Below are positions 55,801 to 63,600 of a DNA stretch of 64,000 nucleotides, one piece after another (positions within the stretch are counted from its first letter, which is position 1; each line of letters begins with the position of its first letter). The translations under genes were made by a program, and so were the position numbers. The notes under the pieces were generated by a model. The model saw only the letters and a program-made list of their open reading frames with translations. It was not told the origin of the DNA and did not search any database. The stretch is from JBEKTW01 sp963727845 (GTDB lineage Bacteria > Bacteroidota > Ignavibacteria > UBA10030 > SZUA-254), in contig CAVSHI010000001.1 in NCBI GenBank assembly GCA_963727845.1, positions 62,001-126,000 on the forward strand, read 5' to 3'.

Positions 55801-56136
55801 CACGCACCCGATGGAATACGATCCTTCATTGTCAAAGATGGGCGTCCACGTCGTTCCTGCATTCGTCGTTTTCCAGACACCGCCCGATGCGGCCGCGATA
55901 TAATAGTTGGTGTTGTCGTAGGGATTCACGGCGATCGACGATATCCTTCCGGCGTTCAGAGCCGGTCCGATGGAACGCAGTTTCAGACCGCCAAATGTCT
56001 CCGTCGACATGGGGTCCTTCGATTTGGCTGCATCATCCTGCGGCGACCCCGTCTTCGGCATGTCACCGCTGATGAGCGCATGATTTAAAATCAGGCAGAT
56101 GGGCATCAAAAGGATGAATCTTGAGAGGGTTTTCAT
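52825..56136 (-). CDS. large secreted BNR/sortilin-like propeller protein
   Basis: A 1103-residue protein with a signal peptide (MKTLSRFILLMPICLILNHA). Residues ~70-750 carry many Asp-box/VPS10-like units such as KTTNAGTTW, RSDDGGKSW, KSTDGGTSW, KSTDAGATW, DDRGDTW and STDAGKSW, fitting one or more ten-bladed-type propellers. The C-terminal ~300 residues are different: a charged segment with EKEAEKKKQPVRY, a beta domain near 830-910 and a helical end (SRLGSIKRALQETAAP). No NPFNPTT tail, so export route is unclear. The start (AAGGAATCC upstream) is duplicated at 58266. Function unknown. Confidence 0.87.
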   Translation of the reverse strand: MKTLSRFILLMPICLILNHALISGDMPKTGSPQDDAAKSKDPMSTETFGGLKLRSIGPALNAGRISSIAVNPYDNTNYYIAAASGGVWKTTNAGTTWTPIFDNEGSYSIGCVSIDPNNPMVVWVGTGENHSQRSVGYGDGVYRSDDGGKSWKNMGLKKSEHIARVLVDPRNSNIVYVASQGPLWGPGGERGLFKSTDGGTSWKNVLFISENTGVTDIVFDPKNPDVLYAASYQRRRHVWTLIDGGPESAIYKSTDAGATWSKLKNGLPSDDVGRIGLAISPVDSRVVYATIEAASKNGGFFRSLDYGASWEKRNDFVASAPMYYGTIVPDPRNVDRVYLMDMLIMVTDDGGKTFSRLGEKSKHVDNHAMWIDPANTSHYLVGCDGGLYESFDRAQSWAFKANLPVTQFYDVCVDNSTPFYFVYGGTQDNASVGGPSRTRNASGITNADWFVTTGGDGFQSRVDPEDPNIVYSESQYGGLVRYDRRTGEELGIQPLPEQGAMGLRWNWDSPLIVSPHSHTRLYYAANKLFRSDDRGDTWKAISDDLSRQIDRNALPVMGKVWGAEAVAKNASTSLYGNCTALFESPMKEGLIYVGTDDGLIHVTQDGGLTWTKIEKFPGVPERTYVSRLLASQLDVNTVYAAFDNHKNSDFAPYVLRSTDAGKSWESVAGNLPPNGPVLAIAEDHVNRNLLFAGTEFGLFFTVDGGTKWIQLKGGLPTIAVRDLAIQKRENDLVAATFGRGFYVLDDYTPLRSLRPELLAGDALTFPVKDAPMFILAQPLGGSGKADQGESFFTAPNPSFGATVTYYLKDALKTRREIRRDAEKEAEKKKQPVRYPTAEELRAEDEEETPSVILTITDSEGKVVRRLAGSSSKGVHRTTWDLRYPLPTLSSAPPPGSDETPEGGPLVMPGKYTVTLAKRVSGIVTQLGEPQTFTVYVPGQATMQTEDRKALVEFQQKAARLQRAFHGAVQVANEVKSRLGSIKRALQETAAPVDNLITEELSIESRLTTILRNLQGDNTLRSRNENSPVSIGDRISRSVDDGRTSTSRPTQTDIDAYTMSAESFGKELEKLHALVDVDLAGLEKAMERAGSPWTPGRMPEWKQE

Positions 56137-56275
56137 ATTCGTGGATTCCTTAAGAAATGAGATATACTTCTCTATTATAGAACGGTTCTTTGGAAATTGA
56201 TAGGGAAATTTACACTATTGAAAATAGATTAGCAAGCCATCACTCACGCGTTCACCTTCTCAGACTGTTCCTTGC
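56119..56275. repeat. direct repeat, left copy, flanking the deaminase gene
   Basis: About 150 bp (first codons and promoter region of the BNR gene) closely matched at 58252-58400 in the same orientation. Shared stretches include TTGAGAGGGTTTTCATATTC, then GAAATTGATAGGGAAAT, ACACTATTGAAAATAGATTAG and CCATCACTCAC. The ~2.13 kb between them carries the deaminase-ATPase gene. Confidence 0.7.
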
Positions 56276-56528
56276 TGATCTCAACTTCGTAATCTTTTGT
56301 TACTGTGAGGTAACGTTCATCCAGCAGGATCATACCGACTTTTTCATTATGCCGGCTGGCTTTCATCCCTGTTCACGGACATAGACACCGTGTCTATGTT
56401 GGTGTCTATGTATGCTGTCCCAAAGGGCAATTGGGGAAGCGCTCTTATCTGGACACTTTGTCCAGATTTATGTCCAGATTCCACCTTTGGTCAAATCTCT
56501 TAGCGATAATCGGGTCACAATGTCCCGA
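56276..56528. other. non-coding stretch upstream of BNR gene, nothing else identified
   Basis: About 250 bp with a repeated theme GTGTCTATG and TGTCCAGAT (tandem-like units at 56390-56500). No gene seen. It would carry the promoter of the BNR gene and the 3' end region of the deaminase gene. Confidence 0.5.
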
Positions 56529-58037
56529 TTACTGAGCAGATTTTTTACGAGCGCCAGGCCCAAGCATATACTTTGACGAAGGTCCCTTACCGAGGAGATG
56601 GATGAGTTGAAGCTCCGCAAACCAGGCTAAGTGTCTTTGCGCTTTTTTATCGTTGTAATTAAAATGACCTGCATATTGTTTCTTGGTGACTTCGCCAATT
56701 GATTTAATCCACTCAAAACCCTTTAGTTCTTCGATTGACAATTTAGAGAGCGATGGCTCTCCCGAGACCCTCCTGACGGCTTCAAGACTTCTTGGAAACG
56801 TGAGGGTGAGAAAAGGGTCGTTGAAAGCATACTCAGGCGAAGGCAAACCGTATTTCTCAGTCATTTCCTTAAACGTTCTCATGCCAAATCCAGTTTCTTC
56901 CATGTATCCCATGAGATTGAACACGTATGTAAGAATCGGATTCCGACTGATTGACGGTGCCTTGAACGAATTCAACTGCTCCAATGAGATGGATGGTAAA
57001 GGTGCACCAGGACTCTTCACGACAATCTTCTCGTTGTCAATTTCAAGAGAGCATTTGGCACCTTCAATTGCGTAATCTCTATGTACCAAAGCGTTGATCA
57101 CTGCCTCACGAAGCACTTCTATCGGGAAGTCGGGAACATCTTTGCGCTTGAATGAGGATGTGTCTTTATAATGCGGTAATGACTTCTTCAGCCATTCATT
57201 TACGAGATCGGGGATTAGAACCAATGGCTGGTCAAAATCCTCTGGTTCGATCTTACCGCTACCATAGTTAACGTGTGCTTTCAGTACCGCTTGCTTGAAC
57301 TTCACCCGTGGGTCCTTACCAAAAAGGAGAAGACCCGCACCGGTGGGACAGTACGTATTTCCTTTCTCGTCCAATTCCATTGACCCAAGATCCGCAAGGT
57401 AACTTTGGAAGTCACTGTCATTGAGGCGAAAATTGAGCTTGGCCTCTTTGACAAACTTTTGCAGAGCTTCCTCAGAGAATTGGGCGAAGTCGTACCTTGC
57501 AATTGGCTGCTTCAAGAAAGCAACTCCTCCTCTGCGTTTTGCCTCCTTGGCTCTTTGCTGGGCTTGTCTTAGATACTTCATATTCTCCTTCTCGATGATC
57601 TTCTGGTATTCACGGTCGAACATGAGAACTTTGGCGCCTCGGTTCTCCATGAATTCAATCCCTTCACCTGCGACGGTTGGATCACGGTCCTGTATTCCCA
57701 CGTAGACAGTCCTGATACGAGCGTTTGTCACTCTTTTGCAACAACCTTTCTTCGGCAGATTCCTTTTTACACATGGCTCCAGCGTTGTAAAAAGGATGCA
57801 ATTGTCCAGTTTTTTGTTGTGCAGCTTCCTTTCCAGCAGAGTATACTCAGCGTGATCGCCCTCCCTGAGTTCACCCCTATAAGCTGTTTCATGGGTGCCG
57901 TCGGCATGAACCAGCACGGCGCCAACCTTTGGGCTGATCTTGCCATCATCTCTCTGCTCAGGCACGGATTTCTTCATTTCTTCCACGGCGATCTTCATGA
58001 ACCTCTGTGGTTCGAACGTGGTGCTTCTTCTAGCCAT
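56529..58037 (-). CDS. RibD-like deaminase fused to RecG-type HATPase_c_4 domain
   Basis: A 502-residue protein (ATG at 58037 preferred over a TTG 14 codons upstream). The N-terminal ~150 residues form a nucleoside-type deaminase closest to RibD: zinc ligands in GDHAEYT (His62; proton shuttle Glu64) and LEPC (Cys89) with Cys99 or Cys100 in GCC; the later segment GIQDRDPTVAGEGIEFMENRG also matches RibD. After a linker, residues ~250-400 match the ATP-dependent RecG-like HATPase_c_4 family (REAVINALVHRDYA, IVVKSPGAPLPSISLEQL, SRNPILTYVF), then a winged-helix-like tail. Such partners usually carry AlbA_2, not a deaminase. The gene lies between direct repeats in an accessory island. Role in phage defence is inferred. 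Confidence 0.8.
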   Translation of the reverse strand: MARRSTTFEPQRFMKIAVEEMKKSVPEQRDDGKISPKVGAVLVHADGTHETAYRGELREGDHAEYTLLERKLHNKKLDNCILFTTLEPCVKRNLPKKGCCKRVTNARIRTVYVGIQDRDPTVAGEGIEFMENRGAKVLMFDREYQKIIEKENMKYLRQAQQRAKEAKRRGGVAFLKQPIARYDFAQFSEEALQKFVKEAKLNFRLNDSDFQSYLADLGSMELDEKGNTYCPTGAGLLLFGKDPRVKFKQAVLKAHVNYGSGKIEPEDFDQPLVLIPDLVNEWLKKSLPHYKDTSSFKRKDVPDFPIEVLREAVINALVHRDYAIEGAKCSLEIDNEKIVVKSPGAPLPSISLEQLNSFKAPSISRNPILTYVFNLMGYMEETGFGMRTFKEMTEKYGLPSPEYAFNDPFLTLTFPRSLEAVRRVSGEPSLSKLSIEELKGFEWIKSIGEVTKKQYAGHFNYNDKKAQRHLAWFAELQLIHLLGKGPSSKYMLGPGARKKSAQ

Positions 58038-58079
58038 TTTCGTGAATTGGTTGCGATAGAATGTGGTTTCAGTACTCAA

Positions 58080-58575
58080 AATTTGTAATTGTCTTTATCT
58101 TCATCGTAATGCCGGTCGTCATCATCCTGGTCATGATCGTCCTCGTCACTGGGCCCATTGTCGCCCCCCACCGCCGCCGTCTGTCGTTGTCTTCACTGCT
58201 GACGGCCGCATCATGCAAAAGCAAACGTGTGAATATCGGGAGGCAGGTTTTTGAGAGGGTTTTCATATTCCTTGATCCTTGAGAAATGAAAGATGGTTCT
58301 TTATTATAGATGAGATTTCTTGGAAATTGATAGGGAAATCTACACTATTGAAAATAGATTAGCAAACCATCACTCACACTTTTGCCTTCTCGTACTCCAC
58401 GTTGTCCATTTCAAATCTCGGGTCGCCCTGGACAATTGTGCACTCGGGGCGAAAGTCGACCACCCGGTTGCCTGTAACGCCGAGGTAAAATTTCGTCAAA
58501 ATAAGCTTTCGTCGGAAGCCCTTTTTTTGTCCCTCGCTAGTTTGAGGGCATCGATAACGACCGCCATTTGCCTCC
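58080..58575. repeat. intergenic region with the right direct repeat and gene remnants
   Basis: The right copy of the direct repeat (about 58252-58400) includes a second start matching the first five codons (MKTLS) of the BNR gene at 58266 on the minus strand. That small frame continues for 65 codons to 58069 without family match and, in a neighbouring frame, ends in an Asp/His-rich tail. No credible gene; likely remnant of the duplication. Confidence 0.6.
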
Positions 58576-58932
58576 TTAAGCGGGTATCAACGATGCGTAG
58601 TATTCCTTGGGATTGATACCCCTTTTTATCAGAGACCGCCTTGTCTGTGCATTGTCGATCGCAAGCTCAAGTTCTTCGGCGTCGTCCTGATCAAGACCGA
58701 CGATTTTCACTTTTTGGTGGAACACATCCGCGTGCCAATCGAGATCGATGCACAACTGACCGAAGGCATGGTTGAGGAACGCGCTCGACAAAAACTCGTA
58801 ATCTGTAAAGTCTACCGAAATAGTTTTTGTTGATGCTAACACCTTTCTGATTTCATCTGCCAATAACTTGCCCTTCTCAGGTGCGAGCAAGCGCGGTGTT
58901 TCCAGCAGCTTTACGACGAGGATGTTTCTCAT
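58576..58932 (-). CDS. DUF4325 (STAS-like) domain protein
   Basis: About 118 residues. The ATG at 58932 is preferred because AAAGGCG lies nine bases upstream and the recognised domain begins there; an in-frame upstream start would only add a lysine/arginine-rich piece overlapping the next gene. The core ISVDFTDYEFLSSAFLNHAFGQL (read as two parts) and the acidic helix with DQDDAEELELAID resemble DUF4325 proteins, which share a fold with STAS anti-anti-sigma factors. They are often encoded near signalling or mobile-element genes. The gene overlaps the membrane-protein stop region only if the upstream start is used. Function unproven. Confidence 0.7.
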   Translation of the reverse strand: MRNILVVKLLETPRLLAPEKGKLLADEIRKVLASTKTISVDFTDYEFLSSAFLNHAFGQLCIDLDWHADVFHQKVKIVGLDQDDAEELELAIDNAQTRRSLIKRGINPKEYYASLIPA

Positions 58933-58975
58933 AACTTTTCGCCTTTCATCGTGGTAAGGTTGCCATCGCAGTTTG

Positions 58976-59914
58976 CTAAAGACCAAAGATGATTCTCACA
59001 AGTATCCCAATTCCTAATGCGGTCATGATGCTTCCAGAAGTACCCAAGAGATAGTACTCAGCAAAGTCCTTGCTCTGTTCAAGTTCCTTGAAGCGGGCTA
59101 TTGATTTGGCCGTCAGCACGAACGCAATTGCAGTGAAATTACCCGTGAGTACCAGTGTCAGGGTGATAATGCGCTCAAGTATCCCAATCCACTCTCCGAC
59201 GTTTTCCTCGTTCTTTTTATCATCGCTGACGTTGCATGTGGTATCGCCTGCGCCGGCGCTCGTGGCGGTGGTCGTCGTCGTGGTCTCCGTCCTCGTTGTC
59301 ACGTTGTTTATTATCGCGGTGCTGATGCTCGTTGTGGTTGTCGTATCGCTCTTTCCATTACTTAGGTTTTCGATGACCCGGCTGTAGAGTCCTGGAAATT
59401 TAGCGAGAATTCCCCGAACTATGAGCGTCCCGCCGTCGATGATGAAGAGATAGGCCGTGGTAATTGCGAGGAAGAGTGTGAATCTATCTCTGAGCATCAC
59501 GGCGAGCTTCCCTGTTCCGGAAAGCACATAGGTTTCAGCGTCGACATACCAATCGTGTGGCGTAACGGGTAAGGCATATCGCCACAAAGTGTAAATCAAT
59601 ACACCCATGAGAAGTTGTTTCGTCAGGAACACTTCGAGCGACTTCTGTGCGAATACATCCTTTGTCGGTTTTTTACCTGCCAAGTCGTAGAGTATGCAGA
59701 CTGCGCCAATTGCGATATAGCCCGCAACGAGCTTGAGAGACAAAAACCCCAGTGTCCCCACCGTTAGTATGGCTAACAGCAGTGCCGCGCGGGCGATTAT
59801 ATTCCTGCTAGATAGGTTGTTTGATGGTGTCCAGATTGCACGCTTGAGGAAAAACTCATTCAGCGAGTACAAACAGACAAGTACAGCCAAGTATGTAAGA
59901 TCGTGTTCGGTCAT
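58976..59914 (-). CDS. multi-span membrane protein, SatD partner
   Basis: A 312-residue protein with about six hydrophobic segments, the last at the very C-terminus (IMTALGIGILVRIIFGL). A segment before it (LTGNFTAIAFVLTAKSIARFKELEQSKDFAEYYLLGT, in parts) resembles the C-terminal half of membrane proteins encoded with SatD (DUF3307-type loci). Between helices, residues ~190-235 form a Thr/Ser/Asn-rich low-complexity loop, mostly polythreonine. Substrate or role unknown. It lies downstream of SatD on the same strand, separated by a tandem palindromic region. Confidence 0.75.
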   Translation of the reverse strand: MTEHDLTYLAVLVCLYSLNEFFLKRAIWTPSNNLSSRNIIARAALLLAILTVGTLGFLSLKLVAGYIAIGAVCILYDLAGKKPTKDVFAQKSLEVFLTKQLLMGVLIYTLWRYALPVTPHDWYVDAETYVLSGTGKLAVMLRDRFTLFLAITTAYLFIIDGGTLIVRGILAKFPGLYSRVIENLSNGKSDTTTTTSISTAIINNVTTRTETTTTTTATSAGAGDTTCNVSDDKKNEENVGEWIGILERIITLTLVLTGNFTAIAFVLTAKSIARFKELEQSKDFAEYYLLGTSGSIMTALGIGILVRIIFGL

Positions 59915-59954
59915 GCAAGATGCCTCGATGCAACCAGGTAATGTTGATTTAGCT

Positions 59955-60030
59955 GATTCAACCTTTTAAGGTTGAATCTTGGAAAACAACCTTTTAAGGT
60001 TGAATCTCGAAAAACAACCCTTTGGGGTTA
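59955..60030. promoter_or_regulatory. three tandem 28-bp palindromic repeats between SatD and the membrane gene
   Basis: Units start at 59959, 59987 and 60015, spaced 28 bp. The core in units 1 and 2 is CAACCTT-TT-AAGGTTG; unit 1 extends to 11-bp arms (GATTCAACCTT/AAGGTTGAATC). Unit 3 is degraded (AACCC/GGGTT) and overlaps the SatD stop codon. Placement 40-110 bp upstream of the membrane-protein start, in register, suggests an operator array. Identical-core hairpins AACCTT/AAGGTT appear at 35968 and 36005. Confidence 0.7.
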
Positions 60031-60654
60031 ATTGACTGTTGCGAGGAGTTGTCGCAGCACTTCAGATGCTTCCTCCACCTCCACAACCGCCGACGACCGC
60101 TTTGCCTTTGAGATTGCCTGAACAGAGATCCGTAAACGACGGGCAACTTCCTTCGGGCTTTGCTCTTTCAAGAGTTGGTTGATCTGCCGCTGTCGTGGTG
60201 TGAGCCGGGACCATTCCCGATCCATCAGGGCAACAAGGGCATTGGCCACTCGTTCCTTGTCAGAGTCAAAGGAGTAGCAGAGAGTTCGCTTCAGGCGTTT
60301 TGCGTCACTCAAAGCTTGGCGCGCACGATGAAATGCCTCGCCGTCCATACCCAGAGCTGAGTCTTTTTTCAGCGGTGTAGAGAGTGAGCCTATCCCGACC
60401 CCGAATGCAAACGGTATCGGCTCCATGAGATCCTCAAACCGCCGCACCAGATCGTAGCTCTCCTCCGGCGTATTGAGCAGCCCCTGGAACTCGTCTCCAA
60501 GCGTAACGAGAAATTTTGAGGCGATTGACCTCTTGAACTCTTCATTGATCGTTTCTATGGCAGCAGCAAAATTCCGCTGAACCTTTGCCCGCTCAAGAAG
60601 TGACCGAGAACGATTGATATCGCCGATGATGGCACAGTATGTTTTCTGTCTCAT
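60028..60654 (-). CDS. SatD-family protein
   Basis: A 208-residue protein of the SatD family. Family marks are the N-terminal YCAIIGDINRSRSL, VTLGDEFQGLL (resembling the nucleotide-cyclase fold) and AFGVGIGSLST. The C-terminal ~60 residues contain a DNA-binding-like helix-turn-helix (TPRQRQINQLL, SPKEVARRLRISVQAISKAKRS). With the tandem palindromes just past its stop and a membrane gene beyond, it could be a DNA-binding regulator of the membrane protein. The stop codon is inside the third palindrome. Confidence 0.8.
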   Translation of the reverse strand: MRQKTYCAIIGDINRSRSLLERAKVQRNFAAAIETINEEFKRSIASKFLVTLGDEFQGLLNTPEESYDLVRRFEDLMEPIPFAFGVGIGSLSTPLKKDSALGMDGEAFHRARQALSDAKRLKRTLCYSFDSDKERVANALVALMDREWSRLTPRQRQINQLLKEQSPKEVARRLRISVQAISKAKRSSAVVEVEEASEVLRQLLATVN

Positions 60655-60691
60655 ATAAATCTCTGTAGTTTGAATTTTTATAATTTCTTGG

Positions 60692-63600
60692 TTAACCCTT
60701 CACTCTGTCCGCCACCCACTTTGTCAGGTTCTGTCCTTCGAGTTTCGGAGATTGGTTCCCCTCTCTCACGAACACCTCATCGTCAAGGAGAACAATCTCC
60801 GGCTTTGCGACTGGAGTGAACCTCACGACACCTACCGTTCCCTCCGGCAGTTCCTCAAAAGTAACGTCGACTGAGCCCAACGGTTGAGGTTTGAAGCGCG
60901 ATGAGATCATCGCTCTAAGCTTCAACTCAAACCCATCCTTGTCGTGCTTATTGCAAAGCTTGTAATCTCCTCCCAGCCCTTTTACTTCGCCGGAATCTGA
61001 GACGCCAATTAGTAATGTTCCTCCATTCGTGTTCAGAAAAGCACAGATGGTCTTGAGTGACGAGTGAACGACATCCTTCACCGTCTCTGCGTACCTTTGA
61101 TTAATTTGGGCTTCAGGAACATGTTTAGCGCGAAGCGGTTGCTTGTACGCTTCCTGATCCACGTATTCGAGCGTTTCCTTAAACTCAAGTTGCGCTCCTT
61201 CGCCTTGTGATATCAGCATGAGTATGGGATGCGATTTCCAGTAGCCGGGCGGTTTCGACAGGATCATCTCACAGCGGGCCAGATGCGCTGCATATCTTTC
61301 TCCTACCGCATTCAGCACCCCTTGCGCCTCGGCAAGCTTTGGATATCGGCGGCAAAACCAAAGCTCAATCTCTTTGATATCTTCCTCAATCAACCCGTAC
61401 AATTCGTAGATAAGATGATCTATTTCAGCTTGCTCATTGAGATGATAGCGATACGCCGGCTCCTTCTTTTGTTTCTCAACTATCGCGCCCACGAGTCTGC
61501 TTATTGTCTCGCTATGTTTTTCTGAGGAAAGTGCCAAGCCAAAATCCAGTACGTCGCCTTCTTGTGTGTGAACGGTGTGGTTATGATAAACCTTGAAGAG
61601 GTGTCTCGCCAAGAGAGAACATAGACACCCCAACAAGTATTCGTAACCAAGAATTTCAGTGAAAATTCCCGATCCGGTGTTCTGGAAAACAGACTCAGCG
61701 TTTAATCTGAAACTCGGACTATATTGGCCTGTCGGTGAAAACGAGATTCCACGTGTGAACCAGAAATCCTCATTGCGCAGTGCGGAGGCAAGTTTCTTAT
61801 CGTCGCCATCTCTGATTTTTCCCTTTTCTCCATAGTATCTTTTTCTGTCAGAAATCGTCAGAGACTTCATCCTCTTTATTGATTTGTATGACCAGTCTAT
61901 GAAGTAGTCACAGGGGACGTAGTAGTTTGGCAACCAGCCGACTTCCGTGTCCGCTTCACCCCCCTTGTCGAACGGGACAAAGTGTTTTCCACCAAACCTG
62001 CTTGTAGGAATCCCATTGAGTTGCTCCTCTTCAGTGAGATCTCGGAGTTCTCTCTGTGTCAGAATGAGTTTTGCATCGACCTGTTCGTAACTTCCACCGA
62101 TACCTTCTCGTTTGCGAACGTAGTACTCATTATCACCGGTTGAGATACCCTGGACGATAGATGCAATATCACCAAAACGTACAATCTCCACAGATTTACC
62201 GTTGATTTGGAGATTGCGGGCATCAACCGCTTTTTTTTCTATGAGGCCAACTTCTTTCTTCTTCTTATTCACTTGCTTGTCATCCATTGTCAGCGCAAAG
62301 AGCTTCGGGCTACCAATGAAGAACGGAAGGTTAGAGTTACGACCAACCAAGGCCTGTGCGTAAGTGTATCGCGCATAAGTTGCTGTTTGAAGGTCAACGC
62401 CGTGTGCTGCTACAGCGCCAAGGTTTGCATCAAGCGTGGTCCAGTCACCTGCTGGCAATGAGTGGAGATCGCCAGCAACTATATAATGCTTCTCATGGGC
62501 TCGCTCGTTTCTAAGTGAGAGGATGCAGGTGTTTACGGTCGCCTTGAAGATCCATGAAGGCAGATCGAGCACGTGCAAGACAGTCTTGGTCAGGAGATGT
62601 TTTCTCAGAGGTTTGTGCGTGCGAATGGTTCGCCAAGTGTCAGACACGATGAATGTGAAGAATCCTCCGGGCTTGAGCAGTTGGAGAGCACGGGCCATGA
62701 ATAGCCCGTAGCTGTCCTTGCTTTGCGGAACTTCTCCCTTCACCTTGGGAAAATACTGGAACCGGAGCGGGTCTTCACACGCAACGCCGTATGGCGGGTT
62801 TGCAAGTACAACATTGAAGCCGTCATGCCTGAATACCTCCGCAAACTTCACCCGCCAATCAAAAGAGTCCTTCGGTGCAGGACTATCCCTGAGCGCTTTA
62901 GTAAGTTGTTCCTCCTCTTTGAGAATCTCAGCAGCGCGTTGTTTTTTCACTTCATGGTGTGCGCGCATGTGCTCGCCTTTTAGCACGGCAATCTTGTCGG
63001 CGTGTTCAAGCAACACCTGCCGAAACAGATCAGGAATATCTTGTGGGTTTGGGGCAGTAAGGCTGTCACCAACTTCAATCTTGAAATCGAGATTCGGAAG
63101 TGGCGGTGGATCGTTGCCCTCAAAATCCACGGCGAGAGAAAGCCAAAGCCGCAGACGCGCAATGTTGGTTGCAAATGGATCGATGTCTACGCCGTACAGA
63201 GTGTTCTGGATGATATTGAGTTTTCGTTCGTAATCATCCTTTGCCGAGGGTTTATCCGTCCGGGTGTCGAGCAACCGGGTGATGTCATGTAACTCATGCA
63301 GCATGCCGAGCAGGTAAGCGCCGCTGCCGCAGGCCGGGTCAACTACGGTAATCTTCGCGATTTGGGTAAGCAACTCACGCGCTTGCGGAACGATGATCCC
63401 ACTCGCATCCCGTTCCTCGATGAGTTTCTCCCAGCCACCGAGGTATCCTTTGAGCGCCTCCCGGCACATGAAGGACACAATAGTGCGGGGTGTGTAGTAA
63501 CTGCCGGTCTCGTGGCGGCCAGTTACCAGTTCCTCGAAGATCCGTCCAAGCATTTCCGGGTCAACAGCGACAGTGACATCGAGCGGCGTACTCTCGGTGA

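Noticed and set aside
58069..58282. Small genes on both strands near the right direct repeat
   Set aside because: One copies five codons of the BNR start then drifts into unmatched sequence; the other is a chance hydrophobic frame. Treated as remnants.
59955..60030. Possible mini-CRISPR array
   Set aside because: Units are only three, contiguous palindromes with 28-bp period and near-identical spacers; no unique spacers and no cas genes.
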